A stretch of DNA of 64,000 nucleotides, from contig OY759762.1 in assembly GCA_963662645.2 (NCBI GenBank), forward strand, positions 3,782,001 to 3,846,000, written 5' to 3'. The DNA comes from Aldehydirespirator sp963662645 (GTDB lineage: Bacteria; Actinomycetota; Acidimicrobiia; Acidimicrobiales; Aldehydirespiratoraceae). Of this stretch, positions 26,401 through 33,594 are shown piece by piece. A program made the translations under genes and the position numbers. How positions within the stretch are numbered: position 1 is the stretch's first letter; the number at the start of each line of letters is the position of its first letter. The notes beneath the pieces are model-generated. The model did not search any database, was not told the DNA's origin, and saw only the letters and a program-made list of their open reading frames with translations.

Positions 26401-26852
26401 CGCCCCTGCTGTCTCCGGCCGGAGGAACAGACGGTTCCGGACCGCCGTGACGAGCCGGGCACATCCAGGGTGAGTTCCGCGCCGAACACCGTGGGCAGGC
26501 CGGCATCCTCCGCCGCCTCGGCGAAGCGCACCACCCCGTAGAAGCCGTCCCGGTCGGTGATCGCCAGGGCGTCGAGCCCGAGCCGGACGGCCTCGGTCAC
26601 CAGTTCCTCCGGGTTCGAGGCCCCGTCCATGAAGCTGAACCGCGAGCGCGCGTGCAACTCCGCATACGACACCCGGGGAGTTCCGAACTCTCCAGCGGCG
26701 CGGCTGGGGATACTCCGAACCACCCTGGCTCCGTTGGAGGACGCGCCAACTTCCAGACGGCTGGCTCCGTTCGACCGCGACGACGCGTCCGCTCGGTCCG
26801 ATAGGCGGCGCTCCAGCTCCCGCCAAGGGATGGTCGGGTTGTCGAACCCCAT
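23409..26852 (-). CDS. dnaE2: Error-prone DNA polymerase III alpha subunit DnaE2
   Basis: A 1147-residue C-family polymerase of the DnaE2 type. The N-terminal PHP domain starts at YAELHARSRFSFMDGASNPEELV. The palm carries PDIDIDIESGRREEVIQYVYGRYG with the catalytic acidic residues. Helix-hairpin-helix and OB domains (VAGTVSHRQRPLTAGGTMFINLEDETG) lie near the C-terminus. DnaE2 performs translesion synthesis after DNA damage together with ImuA' and ImuB, both encoded upstream on the same strand. A near-perfect LexA box 19 bp before the ATG implies SOS induction. The first 60 residues are a Ser/Arg-rich extension. Confidence 0.96.
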   Translation of the reverse strand: MGFDNPTIPWRELERRLSDRADASSRSNGASRLEVGASSNGARVVRSIPSRAAGEFGTPRVSYAELHARSRFSFMDGASNPEELVTEAVRLGLDALAITDRDGFYGVVRFAEAAEDAGLPTVFGAELTLDVPGSSRRSGTVCSSGRRQQGRSVVVLARDAAGYAALGTLISRAHMAGRKGEPRLSTEDFLEAAATHRDRWAILTGAHGGAVPSALVEHGPRAAAAALDRLIDAVGAGNVFVELWDHGDPLDSHRNDALAEIGVRRGVQPVCANAVRYATPAGRRLADALAAVRDRRGLDDHDGWLGAWGGAHLRSGAEQARRFARYPGAVEAAARLGSECAFSLSLVAPELPPYPCPDDLDEAAFLRRLAAEGALARYGPPDIERVPGAWRQIEHELDMIERLGFPGYFLVVWDIASFCRSRDIYCQGRGSAANSAVCYVLGITNVDSVALGLLFERFLSPERDGPPDIDIDIESGRREEVIQYVYGRYGRDRTALVANVIAYRARSAVRDMARALGHPPARQDAWAKSLDRRGGLGTGDGEGDPAEGTGIPAGVLRLAAEAEGGPRHLGIHPGGMVICDRPIAEVCPVEWASMADRSVLQWDKDDCAAAGLVKFDLLGLGMLSALHGAVDLVASAHGEDIDLAALPQDPAVYDMLCEADSVGVFQVESRAQMATLPRLRPRCFYDLVVEVALIRPGPIQGGSVHPYIRRRNGTEPVTYLHPLLERSLAKTLGVPLFQEQLMQMAIDVAGFTPAESDELRRAMGAKRSVERMERLRGRFFAGMAERGVGAEEGEEIWHKMVAFSTYGFPESHSVSFAYLVYASAWIKLHYPAAFCAALLNAQPMGFYSPHSLCQDARRHGVAVHGPDVNLSADAAVLEPCETSTSGAAVRLGLSSVRGVGPDLAAAIATDAPYDSMEHLVRAMSERRMATDRDGGAGRSANGRRAGRERKQEGRLPPLNLPALEALAAAGAFDSLGLDRRGALWAAGAAAQSGAGRLPGAVTGARVPELRPMSPQEQSAADLWTTGVAPDGHPTRFHRAELAAAGVVVAADLLTCPVGRVKVAGTVSHRQRPLTAGGTMFINLEDETGLVNVIVSKGCQARFRRLAVGARALVIRGRLERHEGVANVIAEHLAPLSLPATLPSRDFR

Positions 26853-26870
26853 CCCTCGAACCTAATGGCA

Positions 26871-26884
26871 CGAACATACGTTCG
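26871..26884 (-). promoter_or_regulatory. LexA (SOS) box upstream of dnaE2
   Basis: On the minus strand the 14-mer CGAACGTATGTTCG fits the Gram-positive LexA consensus CGAACRNRYGTTYS at every position. It ends 18 bp before the dnaE2 ATG and abuts the stop of the truncated hicA frame. Confidence 0.9.
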
Positions 26885-27028
26885 CTAACCTGTGGCGATC
26901 CCACCTCCCGCACGCTGAGGTGGACAGATTATGTCTCCTGGAACTCGTCTGTGAGATCCGCCGCCTCTCCGGGGGATCTCGTGGCATCCGAGCTTCGACA
27001 GCTTCCGAGCCGCCTCCCTGTATCTCAC
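26885..27028 (-). pseudogene. Truncated HicA toxin remnant
   Basis: A 47-codon frame whose GTG start overlaps the hicB stop (GTGA). Its first 28 residues read as a HicA mRNA interferase N-terminus: RYREAARKLSKLGCHEIPRR, then GGGSHRR with the catalytic-type His. After that the sequence (VPGDIICPPQR...) no longer resembles HicA, and a stop falls directly next to the dnaE2 LexA box. The normal second half, with the PDW-type strand and the GTLRAAIRQLG helix, is missing, so a functional toxin is unlikely. I found no frameshift that restores it. Confidence 0.72.
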
Positions 27029-27297
27029 GGAATGGCGACGAGAGCCTCAACCGATACTGGGCCGTTCGTTTCGTCCAAGCGGATGCTCGGTGGCAGCGGA
27101 CGCCCCGTGTCTTCATAGATCTCCATGACTGCAGCGAAGGCGTCCTCGGCGTTGGCTAGGGCTTCGGACACTGTTTCGCCCTCGGTGATCAGCTCCGGCA
27201 GCAGCGGTGAGGTGACGGTGTAGCCCCCTTCAGGCTGCGGGTCCAAGACCAGGGGTATTCTGGCAATCACCGGCAACCTCCTAGCACTTTCATTCAT
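27025..27297 (-). CDS. hicB: HicB-family antitoxin
   Basis: A 90-residue partial-RNase-H-fold antitoxin. IPLVLDPQPEGGYTVTSPLLPELITEGETVSEALANAEDAF is the classical HicB domain. A separate DNA-binding C-terminal domain is absent, as in short HicB proteins. It normally neutralises HicA; here the overlapping downstream hicA is truncated, so this is an orphan or solitary antitoxin. It sits inside the SOS mutasome locus, between imuB and dnaE2. Confidence 0.87.
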   Translation of the reverse strand: MNESARRLPVIARIPLVLDPQPEGGYTVTSPLLPELITEGETVSEALANAEDAFAAVMEIYEDTGRPLPPSIRLDETNGPVSVEALVAIP

Positions 27298-27383
27298 TCC
27301 ATTGTTCGCACCGTCTGCACTGCGAGTGTACTCGCCGATGGATTGAGGTATCGAAGTCAGTCCGACGCTGGGAGCTCTCTGGC

Positions 27384-28898
27384 TCAGTCGTAGATGGCCT
27401 CGCGGTGCCAGCGGCCGTTCTCAAGCACGCAGAGGTGGGCGGAGCCGTCGTCGAGGACTATCTGGAAGCGGGCCTGGCGCCGGCGGGCGGATGGTCGCCA
27501 CCAGCGCTCGTCAAGCGGCCACGGCCCGGTCCAGGCGATGATGGTTTGGCTACGGCCTGTCGAGTCAGTGAACAACCGGGGCGGGGTGCTGGCCTCGCCC
27601 CGGCCGCTGACGGTGACAGGGCCGCCCCCGCAGTCGGTGACCGTGATCGGCTCGGGCTTGTCCAGCACCATGGCGGGATGAGGCGGCGGCAGCCTTCCCG
27701 ACCAGGGAGCGTCCTCCGGCTCGGACTTCTTCCTGGTCCGCTTGGCTTCCCGGGAGCGGGCGGCGGTATCAAGCGGCACCCGGCGGCCGATGTCGGCGGG
27801 GCGGCGTCCGCCGGCCAGGCGGGGCACGGTCACCGCTTCGGGGCCCAAAAGCCCCTGCACTCGGGCCAGTGCCTTGGCGGCCCGCTCGCCGGCCTCGCTC
27901 CTCTCGCCCCACATCCCGATCTGGCGGCCGTCGGCGGGAGCCACCGCACAGGGGATGATCCGGATGAGCGTGACCGGGCCAGTGGGACGCTCCGGCGACC
28001 GGTACCAGCCATCGAGCTGCCAGCGCATCCGGTCGACTACCGCGGCGGCATCGAAGCGAAGCTCGTGACGCCAGCGGCGGCGGCTGGCATGGCCGCTGTC
28101 GGATTCCGCCTCTATGCCGATGCTCACGCAGTCCAGGCCGTCGCGGGCCAGCCGGTCCACCATGTCTTCGGCCAGCGAGCGGGCCATGAACGCCACTGTC
28201 TCGATCCGGTCGGCGGGCGGGGCGATCTCGGCCTCCACGGCGGAACTCTCCGGAGCAGGCCGGGCCCGCAACAGGCGGTCGTCGATCCCGCAGGCCAGGC
28301 GGTGGGCCAGCAGTCCCGGCCAGCCGAAGCGGCCCAGCACGTCGGCCTCGCTCAGCTCGGCCAGATCGCCCAGCGTTCGGATCCCCAGCCGCCACAGCAC
28401 GTCAAGCAGCTCCTCCGTACCGTCCTCGACGTGCAAAGGCGAGATCGGATCGCCCAGAAAGGTCAAGGGCAGGCCAGCCAGGAACGGCCGGCTGTGTCGG
28501 GGCAGCACCACCAGAACGGCCGAGGCAGAGAGCCTGGAGCCGCTCCACCCGGCGCCGGGATCGGCGGGCTCCCGAGTCCGGGTCGCCATTCGGGCCGCGA
28601 GACCGGCAGCGAAGAGCCCGTCGGCCACTCCCGCGCCGACTCTCGAAGCTGACGAGACCGCGCCGGCGACAGCTTCGGCGGCGAGTTCAGACAATGCCTG
28701 TTCACCGCCGAAGTAGCGCGACGGGCCTCTCGCACCGAAGGCGTGCAGTCCAGGCCGCAGCGCCTCAGCTAGGGGAGTGAACTGCTCCAGAGCTGCGGCC
28801 ACCGGCTCGCAGTGGTGAGCGTCGATATCGCCCAGGTCCACCACAACCATCCGCTCGGGCTGTACCTGGGGGTGAAGGAGCGAAGGCTCTGGGGACAT
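27384..28898 (-). CDS. imuB: ImuB, Y-family polymerase-like mutasome subunit
   Basis: A 504-residue ImuB. The RPGLHAFGARGPSRYFGG(E) block, the helix-hairpin-helix segment LWRLGIRTLGDLAELSEADVLGRFG and the C-terminal part with GPWPLDERWW...ARFQIVLDDGSAHLC are characteristic. ImuB is an inactive Y-family relative that bridges the beta clamp and DnaE2. The only start after the imuA stop that keeps the fold is the ATG at 28898. This leaves only about 35 residues before the EPVAAALEQF helix, shorter than usual: the WCPDWP-type first strand and ANRVVACS segment are not seen. An N-terminal deletion or a start inside imuA is possible. Confidence 0.88.
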   Translation of the reverse strand: MSPEPSLLHPQVQPERMVVVDLGDIDAHHCEPVAAALEQFTPLAEALRPGLHAFGARGPSRYFGGEQALSELAAEAVAGAVSSASRVGAGVADGLFAAGLAARMATRTREPADPGAGWSGSRLSASAVLVVLPRHSRPFLAGLPLTFLGDPISPLHVEDGTEELLDVLWRLGIRTLGDLAELSEADVLGRFGWPGLLAHRLACGIDDRLLRARPAPESSAVEAEIAPPADRIETVAFMARSLAEDMVDRLARDGLDCVSIGIEAESDSGHASRRRWRHELRFDAAAVVDRMRWQLDGWYRSPERPTGPVTLIRIIPCAVAPADGRQIGMWGERSEAGERAAKALARVQGLLGPEAVTVPRLAGGRRPADIGRRVPLDTAARSREAKRTRKKSEPEDAPWSGRLPPPHPAMVLDKPEPITVTDCGGGPVTVSGRGEASTPPRLFTDSTGRSQTIIAWTGPWPLDERWWRPSARRRQARFQIVLDDGSAHLCVLENGRWHREAIYD

Positions 28899-28918
28899 CG
28901 GTCGTGTCGGGTCGACGG

Positions 28919-29677
28919 CTAGCCCGCTCGGCGTTCCCCGACGTCTTCGAAGTCGCGGCCAAAACCGAAATCGGAGGCAGGAGCGGGATCGGCGCAAGCC
29001 ACCCGGCCGTCCTCCGAGGGCAGCCATATCGCTATCCGGCGGGGCCGGGACGCCGCGCCCCGGCCCCCGACGGCCACCTCGGCCCGACGGGCCAACAGCT
29101 GCCCGTGCCCGCCGTCGATGCCCGTCCACCGCGTCTGCTCGATAACCATTCGGACCTCCGGCTGCAGACCGGACACGATTTCTGCCCAACCGCTGCCGAG
29201 TGCGCAGATCAAGGAGGTGCCGTGCTCGCGCATCCGGGCCAGCAGCCGTCGCGCCGTCGCGCCCTCCACCCTGATCGCAGATCCCACCAACACGAGGTCG
29301 AAGCTGCCCACCACCGCGCCCAGCACGTCGGCAGCGATGCTCTTGTCCCGCCTCCGCGCAGGCAGATCCACCAGCGTCCAGCGCCCCAAATCGACGCCCC
29401 TCTCGGCCAGCGCGGCCACCCCCAGGTCGGCTATCCCCACGGCGGCCACCCAGCTGCCTCGCCGGGAGGCTTCGGCCGTTAGCGCCATTGCCAGCGTCGT
29501 CGCTCCGTGGCCGCTGACCGCGACGGCGGTTCCCCGCCGGATACCACCCTCCGGCAGCAACGCCGACAGCGTCTCCTCCACGGGAAGCCGTCGCTCATGG
29601 GTCGCTCCGGCAGGCGCGGCTACCTCTGCCAGCCGTACCGCCGCCAGCTGTGCCGATGATGGCTCCAGACTCGCCAT
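28919..29677 (-). CDS. imuA: ImuA' mutasome accessory protein (RecA/SulA-like)
   Basis: A 252-residue ImuA-type protein. The core ALLPEGGIRRGTAVAVSGHGATTLAMAL is a degenerate RecA-like P-loop. AVGIADLGVAALAERGVDLGR and the C-terminal GRGAASRPRRIAIWLPSEDG block are typical of actinobacterial ImuA'. It is the first gene of the mutasome operon, with a LexA box 13 bp upstream of the ATG and TATATT just behind it as a likely -10, giving a very short leader. It recruits ImuB and DnaE2 for SOS mutagenesis. Confidence 0.88.
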   Translation of the reverse strand: MASLEPSSAQLAAVRLAEVAAPAGATHERRLPVEETLSALLPEGGIRRGTAVAVSGHGATTLAMALTAEASRRGSWVAAVGIADLGVAALAERGVDLGRWTLVDLPARRRDKSIAADVLGAVVGSFDLVLVGSAIRVEGATARRLLARMREHGTSLICALGSGWAEIVSGLQPEVRMVIEQTRWTGIDGGHGQLLARRAEVAVGGRGAASRPRRIAIWLPSEDGRVACADPAPASDFGFGRDFEDVGERRAG

Positions 29678-29689
29678 CTAGCCAATATA

Positions 29690-29703
29690 CAAACATGTGT
29701 TCG
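29690..29703 (-). promoter_or_regulatory. LexA (SOS) box upstream of imuA'
   Basis: The minus strand reads CGAACACATGTTTG, which fits CGAACRNRYGTTYS at all positions. It lies 13 bp before the imuA' start and overlaps the probable promoter (TATATT at 29683-29688). The divergent binding-protein gene starts 84 bp away and may also feel LexA. Confidence 0.85.
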
Positions 29704-29787
29704 CTATACGCCAGCCCGACCTTGCAACAAAGCGATGACGCAGTTCAGGTGCAATACATCGCGTCCCCAGGGGTAGCGTTCTGTTGC

Positions 29788-31740
29788 ATGAGACTCGTTC
29801 CCAGGTTCGTGCTTCTCGCTTCTATGGCTGTGGCGGTGCTGTTGCTTGTTGCATGCTCGGGTGGCCAGAGTGCTGACGTTCCGACTGCCGACGATGTTGC
29901 GCCGGTTGATGAGCCTGAGCCGGTGGAGGATGTGGAGCCTGCTGATGTTGTTGAGCCGGTTGATGAGCCTGAGCCGGTTGAGGATGTTGACGGAGCGGAC
30001 GCGACCACTGGCGACGCTCCCTCGCCTCAAGACGTTTCAGTGGTCGACCGCCTGAAGAGCAACGCCGAGCAGTTCGAGTACATGATCGGCGCGCCCGGAG
30101 GCGCGCTCACTATCGCGACCATCTCCGAGCCGCTCACCTTCAACCTGGCCATCTCCAGTGACGCGTCTTCTTCGGATGTGCTCGGATACCTCTTCGAGGG
30201 CCTCACCGAGACCTCGTGGCTGACCGACCGGGTGGAGCCCCTGCTCGCCCAGTCCTGGGAGCGCTCCGACGACGGCCTGACGTGGACCTTCCATCTGCGC
30301 CGGGACGTCAACTGGCACGACGGCGAGCCCTTCACTGCCCACGACGTGGACTTCACATTCAAGCGGATCATCTACAACGACGACATCCCCGCCAGAAGCC
30401 GCTCAACCTTCGAGTTCCCCTACTTGGACGGCAAGGGCGAATGGCGGCAGAGCCGCATGGGCGTGGCCGTGATCGACGACTACACCGTCGAGTTCACCCT
30501 GCCGGTGCCGTTCGCCCCCTTCCTGCGCTCCATGGGAACGGCGATATACCCGCGCCACATCCTCGAACCGCACGTCGACGACGGCACCTTTGCCGACACC
30601 TGGGACATAGACACCGACCCGGCTGAGATCATCGGCACCGGCCCGTTCACCATCTCCAGCTACGAGCCCGGCGAGCGGGTGGTCATGGCCCGCAACCCCG
30701 ACTACTGGCTGACCGACGCCGACGGCAACCGCCTTCCCTACCTGGACCGCATCGTCCACATCATCGTCGAGGACCTCCAAGCCGAACTCGACAGCTTCCT
30801 GGCGGGCGAATCGGACCTTCACGGGGTGCTGGGCGAGGAATATGCAGAGCTCGAACCCCTCCAGGACGAGGGCAACTTCACGATCCATCGGCGGGGACCC
30901 GGCTTCGGCACCACGTTCCTGGCATTCAACGTGAACCCCGGCCAGAGCCCCGACACCGGCCAGCCCTACGTCGCGGCCCGCAAGCGGGACTGGTTCGACA
31001 ACGTGCAGTTCCGCCAGGCCGTTGCCCACACCATCGACAAGGACGCCATCATCGACGGCGTGCAGCACGGTCTCGCCTACCCGCAATGGTCGTCCGTGAG
31101 CCCCGCGGCCGGCGACTTCCACAACCCCGACGTCCGCCGCTATCCCTACGACCTGGACAGGGCCAACGCCATCCTCGACGGCCTCGGCTGGACCGACACC
31201 GACGGCGACGGCGTCCGCGAGGACTCCGATGGCAACCCGATCGAGTTCGAGTTGCTGACCAACACCGGCAACACCGTGCGCGAGGAGGCCACTCGGATCA
31301 TCCATCAGGGGATGGAGGCCATCGGGCTCGATGTGGACTACAGGGCTGTCGACTTCGGCGAGCTCGTCGGCCAGCTGAGCGAGTCCTACGACTGGGAGGC
31401 CGTGGTCATCGGCTTCACCGGCGGCCCCGACCCCTACGGCGGCATCGGCTTCTGGCACAGCAGCGAGGGCTTCCACCTCTGGTACCCCAACCAGCCCGAG
31501 CCGGCCACCGACTGGGAGGCCGAGATCGACGAGCTCTACGTGCTGGCCAGCCAGGAGCTGGACCACTCCCGGCGGGTGGAGCACTACCGCAAGGCCCAGG
31601 AGATCGCCGCCGAGAACGTGCCCGTCATCTACACGACGCTGGCGGAGCGGCTGAGCGCCACCCGCAACATCTTCGGCAACACCACTCCCACGCTGTACGC
31701 GCTCTGGGACATCCGCTACCTGTACCGAACCGACCAGTAG
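29788..31740 (+). CDS. Oligopeptide/dipeptide-type substrate-binding lipoprotein (orphan)
   Basis: A 650-residue family 5 solute-binding protein. A lipoprotein signal with the lipobox LLVAC puts the acylated Cys at about residue 23. An acidic linker follows, with two copies of PVDEPEPVEDV. The binding domain shows LLAQSWERSDDGLTWTFHLRRDVNWHDG, IIGTGPFTISSYEPGERVVMARNPDYW and QFRQAVAHTIDK. No permease or ATPase genes accompany it, so it must use another transporter or act alone. The ATG at 29788 starts the signal peptide directly; the longer in-frame opening contains the SOS box and is non-coding. Confidence 0.92.
   Translation: MRLVPRFVLLASMAVAVLLLVACSGGQSADVPTADDVAPVDEPEPVEDVEPADVVEPVDEPEPVEDVDGADATTGDAPSPQDVSVVDRLKSNAEQFEYMIGAPGGALTIATISEPLTFNLAISSDASSSDVLGYLFEGLTETSWLTDRVEPLLAQSWERSDDGLTWTFHLRRDVNWHDGEPFTAHDVDFTFKRIIYNDDIPARSRSTFEFPYLDGKGEWRQSRMGVAVIDDYTVEFTLPVPFAPFLRSMGTAIYPRHILEPHVDDGTFADTWDIDTDPAEIIGTGPFTISSYEPGERVVMARNPDYWLTDADGNRLPYLDRIVHIIVEDLQAELDSFLAGESDLHGVLGEEYAELEPLQDEGNFTIHRRGPGFGTTFLAFNVNPGQSPDTGQPYVAARKRDWFDNVQFRQAVAHTIDKDAIIDGVQHGLAYPQWSSVSPAAGDFHNPDVRRYPYDLDRANAILDGLGWTDTDGDGVREDSDGNPIEFELLTNTGNTVREEATRIIHQGMEAIGLDVDYRAVDFGELVGQLSESYDWEAVVIGFTGGPDPYGGIGFWHSSEGFHLWYPNQPEPATDWEAEIDELYVLASQELDHSRRVEHYRKAQEIAAENVPVIYTTLAERLSATRNIFGNTTPTLYALWDIRYLYRTDQ
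29901..29984 (+). repeat. 54-bp direct repeat in a lipoprotein linker
   Basis: Two copies of about 30 bp starting GCCGGTTGATGAGCCTGAGC at 29901 and 29955 (54-bp period), encoding the duplicated PVDEPEPVEDV linker. Codon use here (GTT, GAT) is visibly more A/T-ending than in the rest of the gene. Confidence 0.8.
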
Positions 31741-31841
31741 CTGGATCTCGGGAGAGTTCTGGGCCGTGGGTGCACCCAAACCGACCCGAGAATCCTCGGG
31801 GCGGCTCGTTGCCGGATTGAGGGTCGCATAGAGTCCAAGCC

Positions 31842-33584
31842 ATGTACGACCTCAAGATCGGTGGCGGGCTGCTAGTGGACGGCACGGGCGACCCGCCCCG
31901 CGTTGCCGATGTGGCCGTGGTGGGTGACACGATCGTCGCCGTCGGCCCCGAGCTGCCCGGCGAGGCGGCCCGCACCATTGACGCCTCCGGCCAGATCGTC
32001 ACTCCCGGCTTCGTGGACGTGCACACCCACTACGACGGCCAGGCCACCTGGGACGATCTGCTCGAGCCGAGCTCGGGACACGGCGTGACCACCGTGGTCA
32101 TGGGCAACTGCGGGGTGGGGTTCGCGCCGGTGCGCCCCGGCACCGAGGAGTGGCTGATCCAGCTGATGGAGGGCGTGGAGGACATCCCCGGCGCCGCCCT
32201 GTCGGAGGGGATCGCGTGGGGCTGGGAGTCCTTCGGCGAGTACCTCGACGCCCTCGACGACCGCAGCTGGGCCATCGACGTGGGCACCCAGGTTCCCCAT
32301 GGAGCGGTGCGGGCCTATGTGATGGGCGAGCGCGGCGCCCGCAACGAGCCGGCCGATTCCGACGAGGTCGCCCGCATGAGGCGGATTGTCGCCGACGCGG
32401 TGTCGGCCGGCGCGCTGGGCGTGTCGACATCGCGGACCCTCGCCCACAGGGCCATGGACGGCGAGCCCGTGCCGGGAACCTTCGCGGCCGAAGACGAGCT
32501 GTTCGGTCTGGGCCGCGGGCTGCGCGACGGCGGGGGAGGCGTCTTCGAGCTCGCCCCCGTCGGATCGGCCGGGGAAGACATCGTCAAGCCCCGCTCCGAG
32601 GTGGAGTGGATGCGCCGCCTGTCGGCCGAGATCGCCCAGCCGGTCACCTTCGCCCTGCTGCAGGTGCCCGCCGCGCCCGATCTGTGGCGCGAGCTCATGG
32701 ACGTGTCCCTGCAGGCCGCCCTACAGGGCGCGCAGCTGTTCCCCCAGGTGGCGGGGCGCCCCTTCGGCCTGCTGGTGGGCTGGCAGGCCAGCCATCCCTT
32801 CACGCTGCGTCCCGCCTATCGCGCCATCGAGCACCTCGACATCGACGAGCGCGTCGAGCGCCTGCGCGACCCGGCCGTGCGAGCCGCGATCCTCTCAGAG
32901 GCCGACGGCGAGCGCCGGGGCGGGATGCACGAGGGCGTGGGCGTGCTCGTCTCCAAGATGCTCGACCAGCTCTACGTGCTCGGCGACCCTCCCGACTACG
33001 AGCCGGCACCCGAGCGCTCCATCTCGGCCGTGGCCGCCGCGGCTGGCGTCGATACCGCCGAGGCCGCCTACGACGCCTTCTGCGCCGAGGACGGCCGCGC
33101 TCTGCTGATGGTGCCGATGTTCAACTATGTGGACGGCAACCACGACGTGATCCGGGAGCAGCTCACCCATCCTCGCGCGGTGATGGGCCTGTCCGACGGC
33201 GGGGCTCACTGCGGTCTGATCTGCGACGCCTCGATGCCGACGACCATGATCAGCCACTGGACCCGGGACCGCAGCCGGGGCGAGCAACTGCCGCTCGAAT
33301 GGGTGGTGCGCAAGCAGACGCAGGACACCGCCGCGCTGTTCGGCCTCAATGATCGAGGCGTGGTGGCGCCGGGCAAGCGGGCCGACCTGAACGTGATCGA
33401 CCACGGTGCCATCAGGCTGCGTACGCCCCGGCTGGTGCACGACCTTCCGGCCGGAGGCCGGCGACTGCTGCAGCACGCCGACGGCTACACGGCCACCGTC
33501 GTGGCCGGCGAGCAGACCCGCGCCGGCGGCGTCGACACCGGGGCGCGGCCCGGTCGCCTGGTGCGGGGCCGCCGCGCCGCCTGA
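31842..33584 (+). CDS. N-acyl-D-amino-acid deacylase-like amidohydrolase
   Basis: A 580-residue amidohydrolase of the D-aminoacylase group. The N-terminal beta-domain GGLLVDGTGDPPRVADVAVVGDTIVAVG leads into VTPGFVDVHTHYDGQATWD with His61/His63. GVTTVVMGNCGVGFAPVRPG holds the characteristic Cys, and GLSDGGAHCGLICDA the late Asp. The C-terminus GVVAPGKRADLNVIDHGAI closes the beta-domain. These enzymes hydrolyse N-acyl or cyclic amide bonds with one or two zinc ions. It is followed 10 bp later by an SDR, so they are probably one transcript. The 101-bp gap before it contains a GC-rich imperfect hairpin and nothing else clear. Confidence 0.92.
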   Translation: MYDLKIGGGLLVDGTGDPPRVADVAVVGDTIVAVGPELPGEAARTIDASGQIVTPGFVDVHTHYDGQATWDDLLEPSSGHGVTTVVMGNCGVGFAPVRPGTEEWLIQLMEGVEDIPGAALSEGIAWGWESFGEYLDALDDRSWAIDVGTQVPHGAVRAYVMGERGARNEPADSDEVARMRRIVADAVSAGALGVSTSRTLAHRAMDGEPVPGTFAAEDELFGLGRGLRDGGGGVFELAPVGSAGEDIVKPRSEVEWMRRLSAEIAQPVTFALLQVPAAPDLWRELMDVSLQAALQGAQLFPQVAGRPFGLLVGWQASHPFTLRPAYRAIEHLDIDERVERLRDPAVRAAILSEADGERRGGMHEGVGVLVSKMLDQLYVLGDPPDYEPAPERSISAVAAAAGVDTAEAAYDAFCAEDGRALLMVPMFNYVDGNHDVIREQLTHPRAVMGLSDGGAHCGLICDASMPTTMISHWTRDRSRGEQLPLEWVVRKQTQDTAALFGLNDRGVVAPGKRADLNVIDHGAIRLRTPRLVHDLPAGGRRLLQHADGYTATVVAGEQTRAGGVDTGARPGRLVRGRRAA

Positions 33585-33594
33585 AGCCCGCGCC

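Noticed and set aside
24058..26913. Long antisense/alternative frame over dnaE2
   Set aside because: Arg/Gly/Pro-rich shadow translation with no domain; the DnaE2 frame is unambiguous.
26862..27116. 84-codon frame over the hicB-dnaE2 gap
   Set aside because: Arg-rich composition and overlap with hicB; the better explanation is the truncated hicA frame at 26885-27028.
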